From: Nepenthes gracilis
Taxonomy: Eukaryota; Streptophyta; Magnoliopsida; Caryophyllales; Nepenthaceae
Assembly (NCBI GenBank): GCA_033239525.1
Contig: BSYO01000014.1
Coordinates: forward strand, 10,586,021-10,650,020
Length of the DNA: 64,000 nt
Direction: 5' to 3'
In this document: piece by piece, positions 47,293 through 57,903 of the stretch
Layout of the letters: each line of letters starts with the position of its first letter
Position numbering within the stretch: the first letter of the stretch is position 1
Program-made: the position numbers and the translations under genes
The notes under the pieces: model-generated
Databases searched by the model: none
Seen by the model: only the letters and a program-made list of their open reading frames with translations
Told to the model about the DNA's origin: nothing

Positions 47293-47390
47293 TCGGGACC
47301 AAGAACCACCGATCACCGACCACTCGAACCCAAGTGCATTGAGCGATACCCGGTCTACCACGATCAGTCAAATGCCACATTTATACTAGA

Positions 47391-48370
47391 GTGCGTAAAG
47401 CGCCCGAATACTTAAAAGAATTTCATTGTCACCAAGTGTCTCAAATTTCACCCACTAAATCAAATATCCAAACACCCCCGGGTAAACCCTATTCCATTGA
47501 AAAACATGTCTCATATCAAAAGTTATCCCCTACATTCGGACATTTTTCGGCTACCATAACAACTCACAATGAACCACAAACTTACGCTCAAGCTATTCGG
47601 GATGAAAAATGGCGTGAAGCTATTGCTAATGAACTAAACGCATTGGAACAAAATAAGACATGGATCATCACTGACTTGCCTTCTGGTAAGAAAATAATTG
47701 GCTGTCGATATGTGTTTAAATTAAAGTTTAACAGTGATGGCAGCATTGAGCGACACAAATGTAGATTAGTTGCAAAGGGTTATACACAACAAGAGGGAAT
47801 AGATTATCATGAAACTTTTTCCCCTGTTGCAAAACTAACTACAGTTCGATGTCTTTTAGCAATAGCGGCTGTCAAAGGGTGGCACCTGTACCACTTCGAT
47901 GTTAACAATGCTTTCTTACACGGGGGTTTAAATGAAGAAATCTACATGCAAAAACCTCCCGGATACACTAAAGGAAAACCGAATCAAGTTTGTAAACTGT
48001 TAAAGAGCATATATGGCCTTAAACAGGCTTCTAGACAGTGGTACTCCAAGTTGTCTACATCCTTAATCGCTTTTGGGTTCACCCAATCCAAGGCTGATTA
48101 TAGCCTATTCACCAAGCATGATGATCACTCCTTCACAGTACTACTTGTATATGTGGACGATATCATTGTGGCTAGTAGCTCTTTAGACTCCGGTTCGTTC
48201 TATTAAATCATATCTTAATCGTGCCTTCAAGATTAAAGACCTCGTACCTTACGATATTTCCTTGGGATTGAAGTTGCACGATCTTCTTGGCATCCACATA
48301 TGCCAAAGAAAATATGCCCTTGACATATTAGCCGAAGTTCTCTTGGTTCCAAACCTCTTAAACTTCCCAT
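47391..48370 (+). CDS. Copia C reverse transcriptase
   Basis: The 271-codon frame 47391-48206 is a copia RT: EPQTYAQAIRDEKWREAI, KARLVAKG-type block (KCRLVAKGYTQQEGIDYHET), FSPVAKLTTVRCLL, FDVNNAFLHGGLNEEIYM, IYGLKQASRQWYSKL and the catalytic LLVYVDDIIVASS. A frameshift near 48185 moves the C-terminal part (SYLNRAFKIKDL, GIHICQRKYALDILAE) into other frames up to about 48370. The catalytic residues are intact, so few changes separate it from an active enzyme, but the copy as it stands is broken. Confidence 0.85.
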
Positions 48371-49050
48371 GGACCAAAACATAAAACTCAAGAAAGAAAC
48401 TCGAACTGTCTTACAAGATCCTAGCATCTACCGTAGACTAATTGGCGAGGCTCCTCTATTTAACGGTCGACATATGCTATGCCGTCCATATTTTGAGTCA
48501 GTTCATGACTCGCCCAACATCTCAGCACATGAATGCGGCCTATCAAGTACTACGGTACCTCAAACAAAATCCGGGACAAGGTATATTATTCTCTTCGTCT
48601 TCTAACATTCAACTTCGAGCTTTTTTGTGATGCAGATTGGGCTTCTTGTCTAGGACATCGAAGATCCATTCTTGCACCTTCATTGGGAACTCTCTCATAT
48701 CCCTGGAAATGCAAGAAACAATCGGTGTTCGCTCCTCCAGAGAGAAGGTGAATACCGGTCCATGGCTACCACTTGCTGCGAATTAACTTGGCTCCGTTAC
48801 ATCTTGCGTGATTTGCGGATTCTACACTCACGCCGCCGATCTCATGACAATCAAAAACTCGTCTTCCATGAACGGACCAAGCACATTGAGTTGGATTGTC
48901 ATTTGGTTCGTGATAAAATTTGTATCCGCACTCACTATGTGACCACTCATAATCAGCTAGCGAGATATGTTCACCAAAATACTACCGTCCCATCGGTTGA
49001 AGATCCACTTGTCCAAGATGGGCATAATCAACATATATGCTCCACCTTGT
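48371..49050 (+). pseudogene. Copia C RNase H, frameshifted
   Basis: Pieces in several frames: IYRRLIG then RLLYLTVDICYAVHILSQFM (48430-48500), YQVLRYLKQNPGQGILFSSS, FCDADWASC near 48630 (catalytic Asp), a TEGEYRSMATTCCELTWLRY stretch near 48745, and HIELDCHLVRDKI near 48885. The order is that of copia RNase H at the end of pol. Confidence 0.8.
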
Positions 49051-49054
49051 GGGG

Positions 49055-49359
49055 TATTAGAAAGTACAGCTACGGTATACAGCTGTAGTATATTTTAGCA
49101 TATATTGTATATATACGTATATTTTATTTGCTGTTTTTTTCTTTCCTGCATATTTTCTTTCTTTTTATTTTTCTTTCCTTATTTAATTGTTCCGTTGGGC
49201 ACTGTGCATATAAGCACTCCTTTGCCCTGTGCTGTGTGATACAGCTTTGTACACTAAATTCAATTGAATGAAATAAAGCAGAGTTCGTCAGTCTTCAACC
49301 CTCGTTCGCCGCTGTTCTCCCTCTTGTCCTCGAGCCTCCATTGTCGTCTTCTTCCTCCA
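49055..49359 (+). repeat. Copia C 3' LTR
   Basis: Starts TATTAGAAAGTACAGC after a G-rich tract and ends CTTCTTCCTCCA. It differs from the 5' LTR by small indels, including about 20 extra bases near 49215-49240. Confidence 0.8.
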
Positions 49360-49580
49360 CCGCCTCTGAAATTTACACTCTTTCTCCCTTCCTTCTTTGG
49401 CCGGAGATCATCGCCGACCAATTGAATAGGGAAATTATAACACAGAAGCAGCTTCAATCCTCCGAGCTCGAATTACAATTTCGCCAACGGATTCGACGAA
49501 GAATGGGAAGCAGTTGAGTTGAATATGAATCGGAATTGACGCCATGGTCCACGATCGAGATTTATACGTTTCCACTGTTC
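49360..49580 (+). other. Gene-like segment outside the 3' LTR of copia C
   Basis: The plus strand has a coding-like run (ASEIYTLSPFLLWPEIIADQ, then LNREIITQKQLQSSELEL) and repeats phrases from 45050-45290 in the same order. It might be the genomic original of a segment carried by the element, or an unrecognised extension of the LTR. Confidence 0.35.
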
Positions 49581-49949
49581 CATTTTGAACGGAGGCAGAA
49601 GAAGCGTAATTGTTATTTGGAAAATGTTCACGACGTATTACCCTGTAAAACGTTCTCTTTTTTTCCTCTATTTTTTTTCAAATAAGTTTTCTTTTTAGAT
49701 TTTCACGTTATTATTATTATTATTATTATTATTTTTTAAAAATATGTTAATAATCAATAGTAACATTTAACTTAAGACAATTTTGTAAGACTCATTATGC
49801 ATTTGCATTACATAAGGTGTAATAAAATTTGTAAAAATCTCTTCAATATATTCTAAAAATTATTAAAATTTAAAATTATTAGTTTTCAATATATTGAACC
49901 TGTCCTTTTTTATAACTATTTATTATCATATGATATAAGTATATATAAT
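49581..49949. other. AT-rich spacer
   Basis: Contains a (TTA)n microsatellite at 49708-49733 and no gene. Confidence 0.5.
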
Positions 49950-49954
49950 AGAGT

Positions 49955-50931
49955 TGATGGGTACGTCAGTAACGGGCATATTTACGTTTAGACGGTTAAC
50001 GCCCATGAAGGAGAAACGGCCCAGATTTACAGCGGCCTATTTACACTTGGACGGTCAACACCAGCCGTTGACCGGACGAAAGGTTGATAAGCCAATAAAA
50101 GTCCAAGAGAAGGATGGACAATGTGGACCCAAAACAGTCAACCCTTCTATTGACCAGAAGACTAGCGGAGGACTAGGACTCATGCAGCCCAAGCTAAGAT
50201 TGGCTTACCTGTTCATCCTCAAGTCACAACGGTCTTCTCCCCAAATTACGCACTATTCACAGAAGACAACTACCATTATAATGGTTGCTTCCAGAATCAA
50301 TTTGCATTTCTAAAGGATTGTGTCAGAATCTTTTCCCTATCTGTTGGAAACCCTAGTAGTTATAGAACGTAGAAGGAAATCAATCAATCCAACAACTGTT
50401 ACAGCCATAAAGGCTGCATGCCAAAAAAGGCAACGGTCCTAATAGAGCACGGGTATCAAGCCTTTCTGCATAAGAAAGACAGCCCAATATGGCGGTTATA
50501 AAAGGCCATAGAGTTTTCACTTCTAAGGCACGTTCTCATTTACCTGCAAAAGCCTTATCTTACAAAGCTCTCATGCTTTCAGTACTCATGCACATCTACG
50601 CTTTCTCTCTCTCTGCTACTACGTTACCAACTAACTCAATACTTAGAGATATCGCTCCTCACGAGCAACCAAAGCCTCTCTACTTACAAGAGCAATCCCA
50701 CTCCCACAAACACTCTCCACATTCATGTCGCATCTTATTGCATTCATCTTTCACCTTTGAAAGTTGTTACTGATTTGAGCGTCAGAATATTTTCAGTGGG
50801 GTAATATTTCGTAGATACCTGACCACTTGTTCGTAGTTGTGGTGTGCAGGATCCAAACTCAATAGACGAAGCCGGATTCAAACAGACGACTTGACCCGAA
50901 TCTGTTCAAAATTTAAATCCAAGATGCATCA
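49955..50931 (+). repeat. Tat element 5' LTR
   Basis: TGATGGGTACGTCAG to AAGATGCATCA, 977 bp. It aligns with 59942-60912 throughout except for about 40 bp near 49980 absent from the 3' copy. TATA box at 50497. Confidence 0.9.
50497..50505 (+). promoter_or_regulatory. TATA box of Tat element LTR
   Basis: TATAAAAGG, conserved at 60475-60483 in the 3' LTR within AAAAGGCCATRGAGTTTTCAC. Confidence 0.65.
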
Positions 50932-50950
50932 TTGGTGCTGTCTATGGAAA
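50932..50950 (+). other. Tat element primer-binding site
   Basis: TTGGTGCTGTCTATGGAAA directly follows the 5' LTR. It resembles the TGGCGCCGTCTGTGGGAA leader common to plant Tat/Athila elements, with several changes. Confidence 0.65.
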
Positions 50951-51021
50951 ACTTATGAAAAGCTTACCACTTTTCACAATTACTTTCCTCTTCAATTCCA
51001 CAATTAGTGTCATCAATCAAA

Positions 51022-52310
51022 ATGGTGAACACCACAGCGCAAGCTAGTAATCTCGTTAGATATGCGGCCTCACTGGACCAGGGTCACCCTTCTAGTAACC
51101 TGGTCAATGGGGTACCTGTACCCTTTTTTTAAAATTTGGCGGAGCACATGAGCAATATGAATAAAATGCTCATAATGCTCTACGCCCGCCAAGAAAATAC
51201 GAAGTAGGAGGCTCCGCCCTCAGTAGTCCCTACTCTAGCCTCCAGGAGAGGAGGCTAGAAGAAGAAGAGGCCATCTAAGAAGACCACGAGGTCGAGCAAC
51301 AATCAAGCCCCAAAGGCCTCCCATGCCTAGAGCCGTCCAAGGCTCGAAGGATGTTTGGGCAGCAAAATTCCAGAGGAGAGTTCAAAATAGAGGAATCCCC
51401 GATACTCTCGGGCAGAAAATAGGCTTCAGGCTCAGGAGGGAGCCTCCATGATCGTTAGATCCACTAGTGGTAGTAGCCGGCTGGTTACGCGCCACACCGG
51501 AAAAGGAACGGAGTTGAGAACCTACCTCAACTCCAAAAGATCTGGCAATGCCACTCGAGTGGATTCGAGGGTGAAGAAGATCTGGAACCGCGTGTTCAAG
51601 AATGACAAACACGCCATAGATCTGGACAGATCTCCTTTTACAGTTGAGATCTTGAATCGCCCTTTACTGGCAAAGTTTAAGATGCCAACCATTGACTCTT
51701 ACAATAGGAGTGCTAATCTTATAGATTACATAGATCACTTTCGCACCCATCTGAGTCTCCAAGAGTTGGAGGACGCCGCGATATGCCGCTGCTTTCCACT
51801 CACTCTGAAGGGAGACGACCGCATCTGGTTCTACTGGCTCCCGTCAAACTTGATCCAGAGCTTCCATGAGCTCACCGACCTATTTCTGGCGCAATACGCT
51901 TCCAGCCGCCAGGAAGAGAAGTAACCATGTCATCTCTCCCGCATCAAATAGAAGTAGGGAGAGAATCCAAGGAAGTTCCTGGATCGCTTCGTTGTAGAAG
52001 CTAGAAGGATCCCTAGACTTACTGAGGAGATGAAGTTCGGCAATTTCATCTCCGCGTTGACACACGGGAACTTCTTTAGGCACCTAGTGAAAAGAATCCG
52101 TCGAGCTTTCGAGAAGCGAAATCTATCACTGGGGTCTACGCAACTGCCGAAGAGGCCAACGAGGCTAAGAGTCCCAAAAGGATCAAACATCCTCGCTCTT
52201 TCCTGGCCAAGGGAAAGAGGAAGCACAACAACGGCGATTACTCTTGCAGGAAATAGCACAGGACCGAAGCACCAGAGCGAAGGGATTATGGGCCGATCAA
52301 CCTTACACCC
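51022..52310 (+). pseudogene. Tat element gag
   Basis: The readable core is 51448-51924 (158 codons): PFTVEILNRPLLAKFKMPTI, DYIDHFRTHLSLQELEDAAI, CRCFPLTLKGDDRIWFYWLP and HELTDLFLAQY, the retrotransposon gag domain (PF03732 type). A possible start ATG lies at 51022. Downstream, parts to about 52310 are readable with shifts (RKFLDRFVVEARRIPRLTEE, then a basic region). Stops near 51925 and in the leader show it is dead. Confidence 0.8.
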
Positions 52311-52639
52311 CTGACTCATAAGTGCTCCAACGTCCTTATATAGATCCGTGGGAGAAAGTTCCTTAAGTGGCCTAAACCACTTAAAAAAAACGGAGGAGGA
52401 AATCCAGCTAAGTATTGTGATTTCCATTGATCTTCTGAATACTTCACAAAAGACTGTAAGACGCTCTAGCGGGAGATCGAGAAGTTCATCCGGAGGGGCT
52501 ACCTCACTAGGTTCATTAGAAACCCTAGGCAGAGCCCTGACACCTCAGGCGGGAAAAGACCAGAGCTTTCCCAGCAACGAAACCGAGTCGCAGTTGGAAT
52601 AGTTAATATAATTACAATCCGACTGGTCAAAACCCCAGG

Positions 52640-53170
52640 GTATGGAGTAGCAAATTAGGCAGAAGAAGCTGCGCATAGGAGACAATGTCATTAGCTTTAG
52701 GGATAGTGACATGGACCATATAATCTTTCCCCATGTAGATCCTCTTATTATATCTACACTCATTTCGGACGATAGCATTGATTATCAACTAAAACGAGTC
52801 TTTATCGATAATGAAAGTTTCAGAGATTTGTTTTATCTTAATGCCTTTTTAAAGTTTAGTTTAAAAAAGAGCCACTTGAAACCCACTGAAGGCTTGCTTT
52901 ATGTCCTTGACAATGAATCAGTAGTCGTCCAAAAACGATTCAGTTGGAGGTTATCTTGGACACATACCCAAGAACTGCGAATTGTACACTCACCTTCTTG
53001 GTCGTTGACCTGCCATCCGTATACAACGCTATTCTAGGCCGTCCATACTTAGCAGTGTTCAGAGCCATCACCTCAATACCGTATCTCAAGATAAAGTTCC
53101 GAATAGCTTGCAATATCGATAAAGTGTTTAGTGACCAAGTTACTAGGAGGACATGTTACATATCCTAAAT
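52640..53170 (+). pseudogene. Tat element protease region
   Basis: 52711-53037 holds HVDPLIISTLISDDSIDYQL and the motif RVFIDNESFRDLFYLNAF, where family members have IDNGSS(A)D; the active-site Gly is changed to Glu. After a frameshift, the frame to 53168 reads RTANCTLTFLVVDLPSVYNA and ILGRPYL, typical of the end of this protease in Tat/Athila elements. Confidence 0.75.
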
Positions 53171-53239
53171 TACTCCAAGTGGCAGCACTAAGATGGCAAG
53201 GGAACTCAACCACTGAGATGAGGCAACCTTGCAGCAGGC

Positions 53240-54230
53240 GCAGCCTAGTAAGGCAACCAATTTGATCCCACTGAATCCGGAGGACTCGGAGAGGTGGTAT
53301 AGATTAAGGGTTCACTCTCCGGGATACTACGCGACGAGCTAATATCGTTCTTGCGACAAAATGCTGATATCTTTGCGTAGACTCTCGCTGACATGCCTGA
53401 AATTTTGGTTAGAGTAATGGTCCATAAGTTGGGCCTCGATCCTGACCGCAAACTTATCAGGTAGAAGCGGAGGAACCACTCCGTGGAGAAACTCATTGCT
53501 ATCCGAGAAGAGGTGAAAAAGCTATTGGACGCCGGCTTCATCACAGAAGTTCAATACCCCGATTGGCTCTCTAATGTCGTACTGATAAAAAAAAGTAACG
53601 AAAAATGGCGGATGTGCGTTAACTTCACTGACGTTAACAAAACCTGCCTAAAATATAGTTTCCCATTACCCATAATTGACTTGTTGGTGGACTCGACATT
53701 TGGATACGAGCTGTTGAGCTTCATGGATGCATACTCATGCTACAACCAGATCAAGATGAGCCCAGAAAACGAGAAGCACATCTCATTCATGATGGACCAA
53801 GGTACCTACTATTATAAGGTCATATCTTTCGGTCTAAAGAATGCAGTCGCCACTTATTAGAGGCTCGTGAATAAGATGTTCAAAACGCAGATTGGCCACA
53901 ATATGGAGGTATACATCGATGATATGCTCGTCAAGAGCAAGTCCACAAGCGACCATATTAGCAATTTGGCTGAGTCCTTTGAGGTACTCCATGCGTACTA
54001 GATGAAGTTAAACCCTTTAAAGTGCGTATTCGGGATATTCTCAGGGAAGTTCTTGGGTTTCATCGTTTCTCAGTGAGGGGTCAAAGTAAACCTAGAGAAG
54101 ATCAAAGTCCTCACGGACATGTCTCCACCATGGAGCGTCAAGGAAGTCTAGAGGCTAACCGGATAACTAGTAGCACTGCCCCGCTTCTTGATAAAGTCGG
54201 GGAATAAGTACCAGCCTTTCTTTAAGGCTC
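53240..54230 (+). pseudogene. Tat element reverse transcriptase
   Basis: The best frame, 53483-53860, contains EVKKLLDAGFITEVQYPDWL, SNVVLIKKSNEKWRMCVNFT, DVNKTCLKYSFPLPIIDLLV and FMDAYSCYNQIKM. After a stop at 53860 the frame continues with RLVNKMFKTQIG and the catalytic VYIDDMLVKS (near 53920), then LNPLKCVFGIFSGKFLGF. Further stops follow near 54000-54080. The Asp pair is kept. Confidence 0.85.
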
Positions 54231-54760
54231 TAAGGGGACAAAAGCGAATGGATTCTAATAGACTGTAGAATGCCAGGCAGCCTTCGACAAGTTGAAGCAG
54301 TACCTGACCAGTCAAACGTCACTAACGTTACCCAAGGACGGAGAAGAGCTGTACCTCTACCAGGTAATGTCAAAGGTGGCCCTTAACTTTATCCTCATAC
54401 GCCAAGACTCCAACGTTCAGCGACCGGTCTACTATGTGAGCAAGACGTTGATCGGCGTAGAGACATGCTACCCACGTGCTGAGAAGCTTGCTTTGGCACT
54501 TGTCTTCTCCTCCCGAAGTTAAGACATTAATTTTCAGACTCATTGCGTGGTCGTTTGGACCGACCAGCCACTGAAGAGCATTTTTAAAAAATCCAACGTT
54601 TTCGAATGGCTGGTTAAGTGGGCTATTGAGTTGGAAGAATTCGATATTGAATTCTAGCTTTGACCGGCCATCAAAGGGCAGGCTCTGACTGACTTTATTG
54701 TCAAGACCATGACACCAATTCCCGATAAACAGTGCACTGAGGACGCAGAACAACACGGGA
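54231..54760 (+). pseudogene. Tat element RNase H (first)
   Basis: Sequence from 54270 reads FDKLKQYLTSQTSLTLPKDG, ELYLYQVMSKVALNFILIRQ, RPVYYVSKTL and YPRAEKLALALVFSSR, then after a stop HCVVVWTDQPLKSIFKK and WAIELEEFDIEF. This is the RNase H attached to RT in gypsy elements. Confidence 0.8.
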
Positions 54761-55345
54761 AAGAGTCAGGATGGGTTCTTAACATAGACGGATCGTCTAC
54801 GGATTCAGGTAGCGGTGTCGAAGGGATCCTAAGGACCCCAAATGGGTTTTAGGTGAAGTACTCCCTTAAACTCAACTTTTCGGCCACTAATAACGTTACC
54901 TAGTACGAAGCCTTATTGGCTAGATTACGACTTGCCAAAGAATGCACAGTTAGGTGGCTGACTGTCTATAGCGACTTAGAGTTCATCGTTAACCAAGTCA
55001 ACGGGAGTTTCGAGACGTGCAATCCTCTTTTAGCCAAACACTTGGCTAAGGAAAAGGATGCCATTCGGAAATTTGACAAGTTAAACATAGTCCACGTCCC
55101 AAAAATTGAAAACTGGAAGGCTAACCAACTTACAAGAGTAGCGAAAGCCGAAAACCCAGAGCAGTACTCGAGGGATTTGCGGAAAATCTTGAGCACTCCC
55201 AGCACTGAAGAACAAGAAACGATGCAAATCTCTGATACAGAGAACTGGATGACACCTTACCAAAGATACCTGATGGATGGAGCATTGTCAATACTGCGGA
55301 CGCAGCCAAGTGGATCAAGAAGATGGCCGGCTGGTACACTATAGT
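54761..55345 (+). pseudogene. Tat element second (archaeal/plant-type) RNase H
   Basis: Begins with the catalytic motif NIDGSSTDSGSG (54785-54820) and continues through two stops with VKYSLKLNFSATNN and YEALLARLRLAKECTVRWLT, VYSDLEFIVNQVNGSFET and LTRVAKAEN. In plant gypsy elements an additional RNase H at this place is diagnostic of the Tat group. A stop where NNEAEYEALL is expected and one near 54852 disable it. Confidence 0.85.
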
Positions 55346-55379
55346 CAATGGATTGCTGTATTGTTGTGGTTACTCAACT

Positions 55380-56475
55380 CTGTATCTCTGGTGCCTTACT
55401 CCTGATGAGGCCGACTATGCCTTGAGTGAAGTCCACCTTGAGATATGCACATTGCACATTGACGAAAACATCCAGTATTCAAGATCATGCAACAGAGATA
55501 TTACTAGCCGATGATGAAGAAGGACGCCTTGAATTTGTGAAGAAGTGTGATAATTGCTAGCTTTACGACAATCTTCACCACTAGCCACCCGCTGAGATGA
55601 GATCTCTTCAAACTCCTTAGCCTTTTGCGCAATGGGGGCTTGATATTCTCGACCCATTTTTCATCGTGACTAGGCAAAAGAAATTCATCATCGTGGGCAT
55701 CGACTACTTCACCAAATGGGTTGAAACCGCCCCGCTAGCCAAAATCACGGAGCACAATGCCTTGGAATTCGCCCGCCAGAGCACACTGTGCAGATTTTGT
55801 ATTTCCGAGGTCATTGTGACTGATAACAAAACCCAATTCATGAAAAAATACTTCACCAAGTATAGCACCAGTTTAGGCATTAGATTGATCCATATTTCGA
55901 TGGCATACCCCCAAGTAAACAAACAAGTGGAGGTCACCAACCGCACACGATTCTACGATCTGAAGACCAAGTTAGAGGACGCAGGGGGCTCTTGAGTCGA
56001 CGAACTTTCCTCCGTCCTATGGTCATATTGGACGACTCTTAAGGAACCAACTCGCGAGACACCCTTCAGTCTCTACTATGGGATTGAAGTAGTAATTTCG
56101 GTTGAGATCGGGCTCCCAAGTTTAAGGGTCGAAACTTTCGACATATTTGGTAGTTCCCAGAAACTCAGATAACACCTAGACTTGTTAGAGGAAGCCCGTG
56201 ACGTTGCTAGGATGAGGACTGCAGCCTACCAATAACAAGTCGCCCGCTATTATAACAAGAAAGTGAAAGCACGGTAATTTAAAATTGGAGACTTGGTCTT
56301 GTGAAGTATAGAGGTAACGAGTAAGACTACCAACTAGAATAAGCTTTCCCCAAATTGGGAAGACCATTTTCTAGTTTCAGCCGTCCTAAGGAACAAAGCA
56401 TAGAAATTTCGAACTCAAAATAACAAGTTGGTTCCACGGACGTGGAACACGATCTACCTTAAGCGCTAATTTCAG
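55380..56475 (+). pseudogene. Tat element integrase
   Basis: The zinc region near 55385-55600 is degraded (YILREVHLEICTLHI-like, then KCDNCQ-like sequence at about 55545). The core frame, 55666-55995, has KFIIVGIDYFTKWVETAPL with the first catalytic Asp, CISEVIVTDNKTQF with the second, and NKQVEVTNRT with the catalytic Glu. After a stop come LWSYWTTLKEPTRETPFSL, VARYYNKKVKA and RTWNTIYLKR near 56440. Confidence 0.8.
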
Positions 56476-57470
56476 TAATGGTACAGGTAGGTCATCTATG
56501 TTGCATGTATATGCCTGTAATGTATATATTGTCATTAATAAAAGAAAAAGTCTTTTGCAATTGTGCTATGTTTCTCTCTTTTCTTTTTTTGTTCTATATC
56601 CATGTGTGTATGTTTGCAAGGTTATACAAATGACCTAGACTGCCCCTAAATCGGGCTGATTTTTACCCGTTCGTAACGAAACCCTGGTTATCTAGATGAC
56701 CCATTAGCAGTTGAACTAAACCCTGGTCATCCAAACGATTCATAAGCAGTCGAATTAAACACTGGTTATCCAGGCGGCTCATGAGTAGTCGAATTAAACT
56801 CTGGTCATCAAGGTGGCCCATTGACGGTCAAATTAAACCTTGGTTATCCAGACGGCCCGTTTGTAGTCAAAATCTTAGGGGGTTTAAACAATATACGTGA
56901 CAACCTCTTTCGCAAGGAGATAGTGTAATCAGTCAACGATAGTCGACAGGAGCAAAGTACTTTGTCCAAAAGCTGGCAATCCAAGTTCACACCTAAGTAG
57001 CGCCACTAAGCCTTAACTCATGCACAAGTATAGAACAAGCTTAATATGATATCAGGATTTTCTTTGATATCTTATCCAGGACTTAAGTTTATCAGAGAGC
57101 GTCACAAAGGTCTCAAATGCTATGAGGCAGATGGCCAATTTACATACAATACACCAAGTCTGCTGGCCAATGCAAGAAGGAGTAATTGAAAAATAACACC
57201 AAAGGCAAAGACACAGAACATCATTAAAATAACCATTTTATTAATTATGTCAGTGCATTCACAATTACATACAAAAAGCGCAAGGGTACAAAAGTCTATG
57301 GTGGAATAGAACTCCCAGGAGGAGGCGGCAGTGGACCCTGATCCTCCACGACTGTCCCATGATGTTCCCGCGACGGTTGGCAGAATGGTTTGCGGGGTTA
57401 AGGAAATCAGCTGGAAAGCTAGGGTCAACCAGCCGCGCAATACGTCAAATGAGGTTAATACCTTCCCACA
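56476..57470. other. Non-coding tail of the Tat element
   Basis: Lies between integrase and the antisense region. Contains a polyadenylation-like AATAAAAG (56536), the 39-bp tandem array, and a 57120-57470 block with no recognised product on either strand. Confidence 0.5.
56681..56875. repeat. Tandem repeat, five units of 39 bp, in the Tat element tail
   Basis: Units start at 56681, 56720, 56759, 56798 and 56837. Each reads ACNCTGGTYATCNAGNYGRC..., then ANNRGTCRAATTAA, with about 75-85% similarity between neighbours. The period is exactly 39 bp. Confidence 0.85.
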
Positions 57471-57477
57471 CCCGTGT

Positions 57478-57760
57478 TCACAGCATCTCAGATACCTCAT
57501 GAGGACGTATACGAGTGGACAACTCGTTCTCCAGTGATACAATTTGTCCTGAGAGTTGGTCGGTGCACCTCACCGCCTGGTCAGCTTCCTTTCTCAACCT
57601 GGCATTCTCCTCTTGTAGTCTGACGTTTTCCTCCTTCAGGCTTGATAACTCAGATTGAAGAGAAGCTATCTCCTCTTGGTGCTCCACCTTGAGTAGCTCC
57701 ATTTCCTCATCGAATCAAGCAATCTCTCTATTATGGTCTGAGATTACCAGGTTCCGCTGG
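57478..57760 (-). pseudogene. Antisense coiled-coil segment in the Tat element
   Basis: On the minus strand, 57702-57478 (74 codons) shows clear heptads: EEIASLQSELSSLKEENVRL, then QEENARLRKEADQAV and QIVSLENELSTRI, leucines at regular seven-residue spacing among Glu/Lys/Arg. It opens with MELLKVEHQ and may extend upstream in a broken frame to 57760. It lies antisense to gag-pol and downstream of the PF04195-like region in antisense order, so both were probably one antisense protein: N-terminal domain, acidic linker, C-terminal coiled coil. Confidence 0.65.
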
Positions 57761-57903
57761 CGCAGTACCTTATTGACATACCAGTTATTTTCTCCTCCTG
57801 CAAGAGCCAAAAATGCTAAACAATAGCAACAGATGAAGAAAAGAGAAGGAAGATTTCTAAGGTTTACTTGCCAGACTCTACGCTCTGGCCTTACTGGCCT
57901 GCT

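Larger units (their letters stand above)
44722..49359 (+). mobile_element. Ty1/copia retrotransposon C
   Basis: Short LTRs at 44722-45004 and 49055-49359 enclose a plus-strand copia pol with protease remnant, pre-integrase, integrase, RT and RNase H in order. A G-run (TTGTGGGG, 49048-49054) precedes the 3' LTR. Pol contains the longest open frames of the window (318 and 271 codons), but a few frameshifts remain, gag is barely readable, and no primer site was found after the 5' LTR. Flanks of the two LTRs do not form a clear target duplication. They share gene-like sequence, which suggests the true ends are longer or rearranged. Confidence 0.8.

Noticed and set aside
50489..50773. 94-codon open frame in the Tat 5' LTR
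   Set aside because: It starts next to the LTR TATA box and overlaps the transcript leader; the matching frame in the 3' LTR is broken.
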